Counted from the first letter of the stretch, positions 22,228 to 39,177 are shown. The stretch: 64,000 nucleotides of DNA from Polytrichum commune (GCA_950295325.1 OX485809.1:30518144-30582143); one strand, 5' to 3'. Notes: generated by a model not told the origin, from the letters alone. Program-made: numbers and translations.

Positions 22228-22926
22228 ATGGAGAAAAGGTGTTTACAAGTCTCAACAGTAGTCATCCTGTTGGTGTCTGTTGTGTGCTTAAAGGTCGCAT
22301 TTGGTGAAGATGAATCCATCCCATCTGTAGCAGCAAGGGATGCACCATCGAGGTTCACTTTGAGCCGCTACATGCTAACTCAGCGAAAGCAGGCAAAGAG
22401 CGACTCTTCGTGCGATTCTCGCAGCGACTGCAAGTATTTGGGATTCACCAAGCCCAGGTGTTGCAACGGCCAGTGTGTGAACGCAGCCACAGATGACAAC
22501 CACTGCGGCAGTTGCAACAACAAATGTAAGAAATCTGGAGCTAAGTGCTGCAAGGGCAAGTGCAAATTGCTCTCTGGTAGTGATCGATCAAATTGTGGTA
22601 GATGTGGCACCAAGTGCAAGTCTGGCTATGATTGTTGCCAAGGTATGTGCAGATTCGTGGCGGGAGGTGACCGGTTGAACTGTGGGGAGTGCGGTCGGAA
22701 GTGCAAGAAAGGCCACATGTGTTGCAAAGGGCACTGTAAGAACACGAGTGGCAATGACCGCTTTAACTGCGGTGGATGTGGGAAATTGTGCAGTTTTGGT
22801 GCAGATTGCTGCAAAGGAGCGTGCAAAAGTGTCCATGGAAGTGATTCTTCCAACTGTGGCGGGTGTGGGAAGAAGTGCAAAGCAAGGTCGCAATGCCACC
22901 TCGGCATTTGTGGTTACAATGACTAA
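22228..22926 (+). CDS. STIG1-like secreted cysteine-rich protein
   Basis: Single-exon protein of 232 residues. The N-terminus has a short basic start followed by VVILLVSVVCLKVAFG, a clear signal peptide, so the protein should be secreted to the apoplast. The mature part repeats a double motif: CCxGxC followed after about 8-10 residues by D(R/S)xNCGxCGxxC, four to five times. Examples are GRCGTKCKSGYDCCQGMC and GGCGKLCSFGADCCKGAC. This regular CCxGxC / NCGxCG spacing is the hallmark of the plant STIG1 family, known in flowering plants from stigma exudate and apoplastic signalling. Function outside flowering plants is poorly known, and nothing here shows the partner. The ATG at 22228 is the one that supplies the signal peptide, and TAA closes the frame. 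Open frames on the other strand are shadows caused by the regular codon pattern. Confidence 0.88.
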   Translation: MEKRCLQVSTVVILLVSVVCLKVAFGEDESIPSVAARDAPSRFTLSRYMLTQRKQAKSDSSCDSRSDCKYLGFTKPRCCNGQCVNAATDDNHCGSCNNKCKKSGAKCCKGKCKLLSGSDRSNCGRCGTKCKSGYDCCQGMCRFVAGGDRLNCGECGRKCKKGHMCCKGHCKNTSGNDRFNCGGCGKLCSFGADCCKGACKSVHGSDSSNCGGCGKKCKARSQCHLGICGYND

Positions 22927-23630
22927 TTTAATACTCATTCGATCCAAATCCTCAAGCTCAAGGTTTGTAATGCTTAGATTACGGCATCCATTGAAGTAGA
23001 AAAGGTAGCTATTAATAATAAAAGAGGAACTACATATGAGGGTACATCAACTCAAAACCTGGTCGTTTACTTCTGCATGGAGGGAACGACGGTCACGAAT
23101 TCTAGTCGGCCAGCCGGCGTTATTTGTTTCTTCTTTCTTTTCGGCAATTAGCGAGTTGCCGCATGCCACAGTGCAGAGCATTATTTGTATTGTTTAGTTT
23201 GTTCAAAAGTAGTAAAGCTACGATCAATACTGCACTGAGGAAATGACCTGAACAATCGCTGATTTTCCAACTGAATACTTTGGAGCGTGCTCAATGTAAA
23301 CCACCATCAGTCCGAATGGGAATACCAGCGAAACTAGAGTGTCAGACTCATATTGCTTAATTTCCAGTACATTATTTCTGTACATATGTTACAAGCTGTG
23401 GGTTTGCAATTAGTAGCTCCAATGTCGATGAACCAACGCGATTTCATCAAATCTCGTTGTTGATGTCCGAGACTGAACCTTCCCTCTTATTGTCACGACA
23501 TGGTGACATGGAAGTAACCATCTAGATTGGTCAGTGTCGTCATGCCGAGCTGATGGGATAATAACCCTGATATCATTGATTTGCTCATACAGAATATACA
23601 CAAAGCGTACAGGATGAAGACTAAGTTAAG
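22927..23630. other. Convergent intergenic region between the STIG1-like gene and the peroxidase
   Basis: Holds the 3' flanks of two converging genes. No additional gene or repeat is evident. Confidence 0.5.
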
Positions 23631-26280
23631 TTAGTTAATTCTACTGCAAACCTTGCGAATCTCTCCTTGCTGTCCTGTAAGAACTGAAAGGGTTCCCATC
23701 TTCACAATTGCGGGCCCAAAGGCGGCTGTGAAGTTCTTCGGTGGCGATCCGGGAGCGAGTGCATAGGACTTCACCAATGAGGACGTTAAGTTGTCGTCCG
23801 CCATGTTTTGGTCGATTCTGAAGATTCCGTGGTGAAGAAGGATTTGCTTGTAATAGCTGTTGTCGAATTTCGCTATGGTGCCTTGGTCCAGTCCGGTGGT
23901 GTTTCCGAACCGTGAAGGGTTCGCCGCTTGGGGGCAGATCTTTCTCAATTGCACAACAAGTTTCAGATCCATAGAGGGATCAGGCTTTCCCGTGCCCAGA
24001 AAGTTCCATAGACGATCACTAAAAAGTACACAGTGTCCAACTCCCACAGTGTGTGCGCCTGCATCGAAGCAACAAACTCAGATTCACTAGTCTTTTTTAT
24101 GAATACTTTTGCACTCAACTTTGTCTAAGAATCCTCAATAACATCGTCAATCTTTATAAGAAGAGTGTTGAACGTGTGACCCGGATTCAAAAGCACATCA
24201 AAAGCCATAAAAAGAGAACACTCTGAAATTTTATACCTTAATCTGAGAATATGTGAAAAATTTGCGTCTCAAGGTAGGCTTTATCATAATCGCTTAAAAA
24301 TTAATAGAAGTTTCCAATTGCCACTCTAGAAACGAAGACCCTGATCCTGGAAGAATTATTTATTGATTTTAAAAGGAAAGGAAGTGACATCACAAGGCTT
24401 AAGAATGTTAGGCTGCAGATTGGAAATGGAGATTTCGATTTCTGACATAGTATTTCAATCTAACCTTCCTTTTTCGGAAGGTGTGCCTTTTCAGGAAGGT
24501 TGTTGTCAAAAGAAATTGTGAAAATTAATAGGAGGGGAGTACGAGAGAGCCAATTACCAAGAAGAGTGACCATCTCTTCGAGAGAAAATCCCATCGTCTT
24601 GAAAATGATGAAGAGAGGCTTCATAGCCGAGGAAGGATTCGGCAACACCACATTGATTTCCTCAGACACACGCCCATCCCTGCGTCCTGTTGGCACGTCA
24701 TAATATAATCCACCGGCCTGCAATTATCCAACTCAAGCAAAATTTAGGATCAGCTATACTCATGTGACGATTAGGATCATCAATACTCATCTGACGATAA
24801 AACAAATCGCTATCCACTTACTTAGCCCGATTTTGGGATGTGCAAATCATCTTGGACTTAATCAATCTGAATTCCAGACAGATGGGGATAATGACCTACA
24901 ATTACAACGGCGTCGCGAGTGGCAAGAGTAATGATGTCTGCACAAGACACAACTCCTGGACACACTTTCTCCAGAGTAATCTTGGCGAGGTCGATCAAGT
25001 CGAGGCCGTGCAGTGTGAGATTTGGTATGGAGTCCATCTCCGCCGTGTTGTTCTTGGTGCTGTCGATCAGTATTGATGCATCACACCCCTGCATCATGCC
25101 ACCCCCGAAAACCCAATTGTTTACACACAATTTCACTTATGCTGAGAAACAATTACAGGTACTGCCTATCTAGGTTGATTCCGTCAACAATCTCCCAAAA
25201 CCTATGTACTCATTCTCGTAATTCGGTCTCAAATGCAATTCTATGTGCTGGTCCATCGAATGTGGAGCCTTTTGACAAACAAATTGGTGATCCACAAATT
25301 GACAGAAACATATTAGTAGATGAAATTAGACATGTCCTAGTGAGAAATGGTCTAAAATTCTAGCTATTGTAATGGAGTCGTACAGATGCATCACACCCCT
25401 GCAAGCCACCTCGAAAGGAAAGTGTTGACACACAGTTTCACTTAAATATGATAAGAAGTAATCATAAGTACTGCCTATGTAGGTTGATTCCGTCAATAAC
25501 CCCCCAAAACGCATGACCTGATTCTCGTGATTCGGTAAAAACGCAATTCTGTGTGGTGGTCCGTTCGAAACTCTCCAGACTTTTGATAGACAAATCGATG
25601 ATCCCAAAATCGACAGAAACATATTAGTCGGTGAAATTAGACAAGATCTAATGCGAAATGGTTTGAGACTCGCGCTATTGACAAGAAGACTGTTTTCACA
25701 AAAAAGTCAGTTATGAGAAGCAATTACAAGAACTGCCTGGTAGGTTGATTCCCTCAAGAATCTCTTTACTCGCATGTATAGGATTTTGGCAATTCGCTCA
25801 CAAAGGAAATTCTGTGTGGTGATCCGTCGAAATTCTCCAGCCTTTTGATAGAAAAAAGTGATGATCCACAAATTGACAGAAACGTTTTAGTTGGTGAAAT
25901 TAGGCAAGTCTTGATGAGAAATGGTTTGAGACTCTAGCTGTTGATTCCCTATTGACTATCCTTATAATTGAGTTGTAGGTCACCAAAAATCATGAAGTGT
26001 GCTCCGAAGATACACGTGTGTGGTGGTCTCTCACCGTTACAAAGCAGTCGTGGAAATGCAATCGCAAAAGACCCGGAACGATGGTCTTGTCCGCGGCAAA
26101 TTTCTTGGAAGTGGCGTCTCTCACAATGTCCTCTGCTGCCGGACAAGAAGATTTATAGAACCCCACCTTCAAACCAGTACTATTCACTCTCGGAAACTGG
26201 AATGCTTTCGCCCTACTAGTTCCATAGATTACCAACCACACCAAAACCAACCCGGTTGCTGCAGCTCTGACCTGCCCCAT
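23631..26280 (-). CDS. Class III secretory peroxidase
   Basis: Haem peroxidase of the plant apoplast that oxidises phenolics with hydrogen peroxide. Exons on the minus strand: 26280-26035, 25088-24900, 24717-24558 and 24058-23631, with GT-AG junctions and phases 0, 0 and 1; 1,023 nt, 340 residues. Exon 1 has a signal peptide ([13 protein letters not shown]), the mature start [15 protein letters not shown] and the distal haem motif [11 protein letters not shown]. Exon 2 opens with GCDASILID and carries GVVSCADI. Exon 3 has [12 protein letters not shown]. Exon 4 opens with the proximal haem ligand motif AHTVGVGHC, then [10 protein letters not shown], and ends VCSRIN. The expected Cys pairs and both catalytic His motifs are present and I see no frameshift. 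I chose the Met at 26280 because it begins the signal peptide. Intron 1 (25089-26034) contains a threefold tandem repeat described separately. Individual members of this large family cannot be told apart here. Confidence 0.93.
25070..25941 (+). repeat. Three imperfect tandem copies in peroxidase intron 1
   Basis: Copies at about 25070-25372, 25386-25676 and 25692-25941 share blocks such as 'ggttgattcc.tcaa', 'ccgaaatgcaattctgtgtg'-like text, 'ccttttgatagacaaat..gatgatcc', 'aattgacagaaac' and 'gaaattagacaagtc'. The first copy overlaps the start of exon 2, and the second repeats 'gatgcatcacacccctgca', that is, the exon 2 start and acceptor. Copy spacing is about 309 and 261 bp, and divergence grows toward the third copy. 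Confidence 0.8.
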
Positions 26281-26399
26281 GCTTCCTGCCCCAATCTGCA
26301 ACTCAAGGCAGAGAGCTCCACAACACCACTCACTTCTGAAATGCTCAAAAGTGGGAATCCTCACTCAACCCTCACTCCACCCATGCATCGCCGTTGGAC

Positions 26400-27368
26400 A
26401 TAATAATCTCATGCACCTCGCTCAAAGGTAAAAGCTTTTTGACTGGATTTGAGCAGGCTCTCGTATCGATTGCTCACTGGCAGCTGGATAATATATCCTA
26501 AAGCCACAGAGATTGCAATGAGATTCTTCAGTATACACAGAAGATTTTGCGTCTACAGCATGAGGGAGTGGAGAGGAAGATTAAGGCCCTCGGATCCTGC
26601 CAGACTTAAGCAAGTGCGCGCAGATGCATGCCCGCCTGCCAGATATATTTCACCTGCAATGATTCGAAAACTGGATACAGACATATGCTAATGACACTGA
26701 TTCTGCAACTTTGGGGGGGGGGGGTGAGAGAGAGATTCTCAACCTGCAACGAATCGAAAACTATCTCATTGGTGGACATGAGCTTTGACATTGATCAAGT
26801 AAATAGTGCTGCCTGCAGGAATTCCTTCCCTTGACCACATCCACTCTACAGGCTTGAAGTTGACCCAGGGTCACCACCACGGCAAGCAAGGAAAAAAGCC
26901 TCCAGACATACAAGATTAAGCAAGCACAACCGGGGAAGATGGGTTGATTGATTGATCGATTGCACTGTTGGCAAGGGTGAAAGAGTCTCTCTCGCGGCAT
27001 GCAACCCTGTAGAGAGCCGGCTGGATGTCCGCGCATGCAATCCGTGCGCGGGTTCTGCACGCCAAAAGATTGCTTGCATACAGAAAGCAGATTTAATTAT
27101 ATTCATTGTACCGGCCTGCATGCATCCATCTTGCAAGATGATCATCATGTGTTGGCCAGTCGGTTAGGTGATGCTTGGGTCCTTCCTTGCTCGACCTACA
27201 GCAGCTGCTGACAAAACTCCTATTCTCATTCTTTATCTACTTACTTTCTAACCCGACCGCGAATCTGGTGTTGACATTCCGTAACTGATCGAGCATGTTC
27301 TTTTTTCGGGAGATTCATCGTCTCCGAACTTAAATTTAGAATTATGGTGATGTGGCACCTGACTGCAG
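26400..27368. other. Intergenic, peroxidase promoter side
   Basis: Upstream flank of the peroxidase. Contains a G tract near 26713-26722 between two short direct repeats (cctgcaa.ga.tcgaaaac at about 26650 and 26741). No gene recognised. Confidence 0.45.
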
Positions 27369-27800
27369 TGCCCGGCGGGACTTTGGGCAAAATGGATCGA
27401 GATTCAAGTGTAATTTCCAAGTCCAACAGGTTGATTACATGTTGATATCCTTTGGGTATTCCTTTTCCAATTTGAGCTATTTGGTCTAGATTCCTCTAAA
27501 ACGATCGGCAATTCGTCTAACGTCTTGAACTTGAACCAACTTTATCTCAAATTCCACCGGTACCTACGAACGGGGAAGATCCAACTGCTAATTACAGATG
27601 AGCCGATTGAGTTTGAGAAATGTCCGGTTCAGGTTCAAAAGTGTGAGGCAAATTGCTGACCATTTCAGAAGAATCTGTGGAATATACCCTAAATTGATAA
27701 AAGAAAAACTGAAAGATGTCAACATGTAACCGGTTGGACTTGGAAATTACACTTGGATCTCGAGTCTCGACCAATTTTGCCCAAAATCTCCCCGGGCACT
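27369..27800. repeat. Foldback element: two ~200-bp inverted arms
   Basis: The left arm (27369-27568) is the reverse complement of the right arm (27601-27800). Matching blocks read on the + strand of the right arm include gatgtcaacatgtaa, gttggacttggaaattaca, ttttgcccaaa and the outer end ccccgggca (ccgccgggca on the left). The loop is about 32 bp. A single arm-like copy exists at 5215-5430. No coding capacity is seen, so it is a foldback or MITE-like repeat. Confidence 0.75.
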
Positions 27801-28186
27801 GGGACCCGAGATGCTAATTCTATATTTCCGAATATTTTAACTCCCTGCCAGCCACGTGGGCCGACTGCTCATCGGAACTCCAGTGCTAAGTATCCACTTT
27901 CTAGCTGGGCACACCCACCGATACGCATGATTTCCTGAAATATGTCCTCTTTTCGCAGATGATTAGCTTGCGACTCTGCACGCATTGTGACCCGTGGTCA
28001 CGAAGCTTAACTCACACACATCGATGGTATCATTCTCGACATTGATATTGCTGACACTGCACTATCCTTTCAAACTTTTCAACAAGATGCACCGAGCTTC
28101 TGTTCACGCTTGCTTGGAAAGCCAGAGATTGAGTGGGTGCCATTGACATTGACCAGGTCACATTCTGATCAGCAATATTGGTGGGT

Positions 28187-28543
28187 TCAAATATAAGGCG
28201 TGCGGGTGTTATTCGGTCACTTTTCTTAATGGAACACCCATATTTGATTGGTGCGTGTTTAGGTGAAGATGAAGAGATTGCAGTGCTTCTTGCACTTTTA
28301 TTAACTGCTCCACACTCCATGGTCAACAGAATCGGGAGGGACCTATGCATTCTGTCAAAGAATCGACAAATTTGCACTTTTCATGATAACTATACCTAAT
28401 TAAGTCGAGGGAGGTCCGATTACTCCTGATGCTTCATCGTAGATTTGGTAATGCATCACGTTTCGTTGTGTCTCTAAGCGGTAGAAGTTGAAGAACATAA
28501 AAAATTAGAAAAAGGAACCGGACAACACCCACGTATATGCCTT
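28187..28543 (+). mobile_element. MITE-like element (family A) with terminal inverted repeats
   Basis: The left end reads taaggc..gtgcgggtgttattcggtcactttt. The right end, reverse complemented, reads taaggcatatacgtgggtgttgtccggttcctttt. The two ends are therefore a clear terminal inverted repeat of about 30 bp around a 357-bp unit with no coding capacity. The internal region contains family A blocks. This is the best copy for defining the family ends. A target-site duplication is not certain. Confidence 0.75.
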
Positions 28544-31500
28544 AATGTGTAACGGCAATGGCAAAGTTTTGGGAAGCATTTCAGGATTTTTTTAATATAG
28601 AACCTAACAGCTGGCCCATTGATTCTGGAAACACTTTGCATGATTCTAGTTTCTGATGAAAGTCAACCACCCTAATTATGAATCTTCTCAGGGCATTGAT
28701 TGAGGTTATCACCGCACTCCGGTAAATCAGGACACATCATCATATGTTGAATTGACATTGTCGTAAAATTATGTTTCCAGTTTTTCCTACAACATTATGT
28801 GCTTAATGCTTTCCAGAGAGTCTGAAACAGATTCGGTCTCTGCTTCCCCAGTTTGTTTTTGGTTCACTCGACATTAACCTATGTATGTTTAGAAGCCTAA
28901 AATTGAAAGTGTTATATCTACTAAGTTCCCAGTTTTCCTCCAGCATTATGTGCTTCATGATTTCCAGAGATCCTGAACAGGTTGGCCCTGTTTATATTCT
29001 ATTCATTCAAATAGCCAATTTTAACCCTTGTTTATTTTGGGTGTTTATTCACTCAAGAATGGTATGCTGGAGTACTCCATACGTTGCATCTTGGTGAGGC
29101 TGGTGGAATTTCATTAGTTGCAATACCAATCACAATTATTAATCCTCGCATTTTGTGATTAATTATTGATCTTAAAATGAGTGACAATAAATCAAGGGGG
29201 ATCGTTTAATCAACCACACCCTGCTTAAAACGACCACAATTAATATGTGAGGTGTTGACTAGGTTTTGACTTGTCATCCAAATTGGCCAGGTTTATTAAT
29301 TGTAATACAAAGTTGATACCCTGATCTTCTTCATGTGTGTGATGAAAAATTAAAATTTTCACAAGCCTTGTGACCGTGCGACACATCTTTGTGGTCGTTT
29401 TAACAAACTACGTGCTCAATTTAATAATTACCTAAATCAAATCTACTAAATTATTGATGCTTTCTATTCAAGGTAGAAATTCATGAAAGCTCGGTAGATT
29501 GCAGTGCCACTTACCCACTATGTAAATTCTTTTTTTTTTAAAGTGTGTAAGGAATTTTATTTTTTTGGAACACAAGATGTGCATGGCCACGTGGCTAGTT
29601 TTCTATCAAGTAGAGAGAATATTTCACAACTAGGAATCGAATCGCCAACCATTCCATTTGGTTTTGGGTACCTCTCCACTATCATCTAGTAGTTTGGGGT
29701 CATATGGGATTATTGAAATGTTGTGTCTTTCACTTTAGCTATGAAGTTCTTGTTAAATTTGATAACTCTCAATTGATGAGGAAATTTGAAATTAGCCCAG
29801 GAATATGGTGAGCTACCTTCTTAGTTGAACTTTGGGTTTAGGTCACACATGTATACTTATAGTGGTATGTTGGAGGTTGTTGATATAGCATTGAAGAGGA
29901 CATTTAGCCAAAGCACATGAGCCTTAAAAGGCCCACCACGGTTGTAGCTACTGTGCAGGTGGGCCATGGTGATAAGAAACCTCATATTTTCCATCTTCAA
30001 AGTTCTGAACCTATTTGAAGACAACTCTAGGCACTACCATAGTAACACAACCTAGTAATTTCAATAGCATTTCGCTGCGACCAGCAAATAAAGAAAAATT
30101 TACCTTGTCCACTAAGAGAGTCGTACTTGGGTGAGATTGCGTGCACCTCATGTGCCAGAACCTATTGGATGTTGAATCTCTTTCTCAACATCAACCATTG
30201 GCAACCATATAATTCACAAGCAAAGCATCACCTATTGTCAAAGTCTTTGAGAATAGATATATTTACATCTAAATCTTTGGGTGGTTGAATAATTCTAAGA
30301 ATTTATGAACTTCAAGGGAAGTTTACATAGTTCAAATTGCTATGAAACATGATTGGTCAATCGTTTTAGCACTTGCTTCATTGGGTTAAAAAAGAGAGCA
30401 AACACACTTGCATAACAACCACCTCTAGCACATTAAACTTATCCATGTGCCAAAAAGTTAGCACACAAAGTAGCCAACCCATTCCCATCCAGTTAAGCAA
30501 TTTAATGTATCTACAATCTAGGTATAATGAAATAAAAATAAAAATAAAATCTAACCATGGATGGTAAACATACTCATTTCCAATTAGTCCCCCCCCCCCC
30601 CCTCCCTCTTAATACACAGAGTCCTTTAAAGTCCTATGGATACATGAGATTTGCTTATAGACATAAGAAGCAATTCATATATTTTCATATTGTTTTTCAC
30701 AATAACCAAATTACAATGAATTTTCCATGTGGATATTTTCTTCAACCTACACTCATGATATAGGTTACCCTATTTCCAATTGCCAATTGGTTACAAAACC
30801 AAGAACGTGCATTCTCCTAATCAATAATTATGACACCTAAATATGGTTGCAATCTAAACCTAGGTGTCAACTTAGCCAACCTAAGTTAAATCTATAATAG
30901 AGGCACCTATTCCTGATTAGGACCCCATCGGCAATCTATAGAGTATCAAAATTTCAATCAAGCTTCACCTGAAGAAAGAAAAAAGTTGACCGGACAAAGA
31001 GAGCAGGAATGAGCGGTTAAAATGAGCGCTTATGGCAAACTCTAGAGTTTTTGCATTCAAAAATCCACAATGTTTTCAATTTACAGAATAAAACTACCAA
31101 AAATTTACAATTCTCCTTATTTCTATCTTCCTGCACATGAAAATTTTGGCCTAAAATCTCTTGAGTGAACTGTTATGGGTGCCTCTACTCTAGATTTCAA
31201 CAATGATACGACAGCACTGACAAGAGCTGCAAAATGTGGTGGTGGTCACCTTAGTGATCTGGACACTTGAGACATTGAAATTGAAACCATCCTCAGCAGA
31301 GATGGAGGTAACTGTCCCTCAACTTCAAAAATTAGGCAGTCAAGAAACACACACAATGCTACTGTGGTTTCTTGAATTCACTGTCTTACATTCCAAGAAA
31401 CACACAACCCCAGATTTTTGCATTCAGTATCCTAGATTCTTTTTGGCTGACATTCACATTCCCACCCACAAAATAGTCCTACTAGTGTGGGTGGAAAATT

Positions 31501-32036
31501 AGCATGGAAATAATTAATGTGGCCACACTAATTTCTGGTCGAAGTGGATATTAACGTGGGTGTTCCCCCAAGTCCACGGCACTTCCCTCATAAAGACTTC
31601 CAACCAACACATTGAATATTTGTTATAGGACAAAAGTAGCACAAAATAAAATAATCACTCACATTAATTTTCTAGAGAAGAATTGCTATGGTCCACACTA
31701 CCTTTCTAGTGGAAATTTAGTGTGGGTTAAAAATTAATGTGGCCCACATTATTCTCATCTGAAAATAAGCATGGACTCTAGAAGATTACTGTGGCCCACA
31801 GCAATAGGACTATTTAGTGTACTTTTCATAAATCCAAGACAGAAGTTATGCCCCTTCTAAATCTTAAGGGGTGAAATGCAAAAACCAAGAGTCAAAAGTT
31901 GATGAAAACCACTTCAATGAAGTAAGAGAGTATGCACATTATTCTTGACATGGCAAGAGCATCTCATTTGATAATATTAATCTGATGACTATTCACTTTG
32001 CTACTATTTACCTTGCTGCAAATTTACAAGAGCTGA
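28544..32036. other. Long gene-free region
   Basis: AT-rich, with a C tract at about 30589-30602 and simple AAAT runs near 30533. The short open frames (for example 28885-29097, 31236-31502) show no motif. It ends in the 3' flank of RPN11. Confidence 0.5.
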
Positions 32037-36369
<4,333 letters not shown>

Positions 36370-36689
36370 GATAGCAAGCTACCTTCCGAACCAACGCAGC
36401 GACGCAGTATCGATAGTTCGCTAGATGAATGATGATCCGGTGAAACTAGGGTTTCAAGGTTTCGAAGAACAGGGGGCAGAGAATCAGTGAATGCGTTCTT
36501 CAAAGCGAAGTCAAGAATGGGAAAGATGAAGACCCTTCTTGAAAGATGAAGCCTAGAGGGGACTTGGCACGTCAAGTGGTGAGAATCTTCTAGAATATAG
36601 CATGCATGCTGATTTTAGAATACAAATCTACGATAGACGTACATTGATAGCCTTTGTAGGTTTCACATGCCTTATGAACTATGAAGTAA

Positions 36690-36990
36690 GGAATGTGAGT
36701 ATTATTTGATTCGTTGTTCATGTTCTCCGACTTCTACCAATTAATTTACACAACAAAACTTGTGTTGCATTAGCAAATCTACAATGAAACATATGTCAAA
36801 ATTGGATTGAAAATCACACTTTCCTTATTTAGTTATGGTTATCGGAAGTGTGTGTTTGTTGATCTCTTAATTGGATTATATAGATCCTCCTAATTGTTTT
36901 CATTATTGAGTGTAGAGCAAGTCTCAATATTTGGAGATGTGGTCCAGTCTCTTTTGCACATGTGTATTTATGACATGAAGTGGATAGGGT
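36690..36990 (-). repeat. MITE-like element copy (family A), reverse orientation
   Basis: Reverse complement contains 'cacatgtgcaaaagagact', 'cactcaataatgaaaacaat' and 'tagatttgctaatgcaacac', matching the internal blocks of the copies at 48.6-49.0 kb and 28.2 kb. Ends not resolved. Confidence 0.55.
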
Positions 36991-37220
36991 GCCTACTGCA
37001 ACCGATGGCAAGGCAACATGTATCAACACATGTCGATTCCCATGTATAACGGATATGTCATGTAAAGATGTACATTATTATGGATAATAAGGTGCATTAT
37101 TATATCCAATTATGATTAGACACATCTACAAATTTGTTTGGCATGGCCATTGTAGTTAAGCCACCCATAATAGAGATAAAAAATTAAACAAGAAATGAAA
37201 TGAAGTGTCATTCAAACATT

Positions 37221-37221
37221 T

Positions 37222-37263
<42 letters not shown>
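37221..37263 (+). repeat. (GT)n microsatellite
   Basis: An almost pure run of gt dinucleotides between AT-rich flanks; no associated gene. Confidence 0.95.
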
Positions 37264-37264
<1 letters not shown>

Positions 37265-38971
37265 CCTGAAATCAAAATAACCTTGGGAGGTGAGTGTATA
37301 GTTTTGTGTTTTTTGATGGACATGCACAATATCTTTTAGTTCCACAGTCACGGTTATTTAGTGTTTCTTGCCTTTGGCATTGGATCTCTTTGAATTTTAC
37401 TTTTTTTCCATTAGCACTTTCACTTTGTATTACAACTAACAACCTACTTGTGCATATTGAATGTGAGGTTCTACACATACAAAACCCCTAAAGTGAGGAC
37501 AAGTGGTGTTCAGCCAAATAAGATTGGGTCAATAATAATTATATGTTAGTCATGGAGTTACCAAAGGGGGCCACCTCCAATAGGAGGAAATAGCACATGT
37601 CGTATAGCCATGCTCCTTAAACTCAATATGGGTTCACATAAGAGATTTTGTGCTAGATCTAAAGAAGTATAATATTGTGCAAAAATTACACATGCAAGAA
37701 GATAAAAATCATAAGCCTAAGACTACATTTTTTTGGTAATCTTATTCCTTTAATTGAAATTATTGTGAATTTTTGAAGCCAAAAGTTGGCCCAAACATAC
37801 AACCAATATCTAGAGTCCACCATAATGAGTAATTTCTCTTCACTTTAGCACTCAAAACTAGGACATGTGTCATGGCACTATTGATTTTGACATTATCAAA
37901 ATTCAGTCCCAACTTGATTGAAATTCAATCCTAGCCTAATCAATATTTTGGTACACTATAAATTGTTGATGGGGTTCTGATCGAGAATGGGTGCCTCTAC
38001 TATACATAAACAATACAATGTGAAACTCTTGACAAATTGATTAACTTCCTATAAAGGTTGGAATGTTTAGTAGGGTCTACACCAATGCTAGACACTACAT
38101 TGTACTTAACCATGAGTTAACTAACCATGGTCAAGGAAGCTACCACACACTACGATGAGGGTTTCCATGACTTGGTAGCCATTCTAGTGACTGCACCTTA
38201 TTAAACTAGTACTTTAACCCTAAACCCCTCCATGTGAACACTCTTTTACATGCAGGGGAGAGAGAATACTCGGCTTAGTTTATTCACCAAGGCTCAATAG
38301 ATTGTGCTAAGTGTGGAAGTGTGTGGTGTTTGGTGTAGAAGAGGTTCTTACTATTAAAGAAAGTTACACCTTATGACAATGAGTAGGTTAACTCCGTATT
38401 TTTGTATTGAGTGTAAACATTTGCAACCTCTTAATGAACTTGATAGGTGAGATAAATGTGTGACATGGATTGCAACTAAGCCTAAGTGAAGAAAATTGAC
38501 ACACGCCTTTCTTAATACATAATTGCATGTTTGGGTTGGCATAGGTGCAAGTGAGGCTAGCTCTTCACATTTTAAGCAACAATAGTGCATTGCATATGTT
38601 TGAATGGTATGTTACTCTTGAAATAGTACACTAGTGAAAGTTACTATGTTGTCTTGACTACGTTGACTTATTATTTGGAATTATGCAATGCTATATATAT
38701 TTACTCTACATCTCATAGTTTACCAACAAATGTTAAAGTGGTTGTTTGGACATTATAGAACATCAAGAACTTTATTTGGTAATGAATTACATCAATAGTA
38801 AAAACATATAGCATTGTATAACTCCAAATAGTAAGTGACACTAAACATTAGTGTAGTTTTTTGATGTAAACACAAATTCAAGAATAGTAGTTGAGACAAT
38901 GTATATAAGTTTTAGCAAATAGCAAATGAGGTACTTAAGCATGCATAGCATATCATTGCTTCATTACTTGG
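37264..38971. other. Intergenic, nothing recognised
   Basis: AT-rich spacer without a supported gene. Short open frames (for example 37294-37491, 38354-38590) show no motif. Confidence 0.45.
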
Positions 38972-38983
38972 TTGTAGCAATAA

Positions 38984-39065
38984 GATAGATAGAAACTCCG
39001 GTCCCTTATGGTAAGGGGCCGGTGTGAATGAAGTGTCCGTTCGTAATGCCAAGGACCTAATGTCC
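38984..39065 (-). mobile_element. 5'-truncated SINE copy with target-site duplication
   Basis: Read on the minus strand, this is the 3' end of the SINE found complete at 58561-58940: 'cattacgaacggacact', 'cattcacaccggcccctta', 'gggaccggagtttctatcta' and the (CTAT) tail. It is flanked by perfect copies of ttgtagcaataa (38972-38983 and 39066-39077). 5' truncation plus a 12-bp duplication is the normal signature of retrotransposition. Confidence 0.85.
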
Positions 39066-39177
39066 TTGTAGCAATAACATGTAATCATTGAACAAAATGT
39101 AGTCATGTGTTGGGAAATCTTTTAAATTAGTCGCTATAGGTGATGGATATTTTATACCAACGCATGCAATTGACATT

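Noticed and set aside
22588-22947. Open frames on the minus strand opposite the STIG1-like gene
   Set aside because: They mirror the regular Cys codon pattern of the real gene and show no independent motif.
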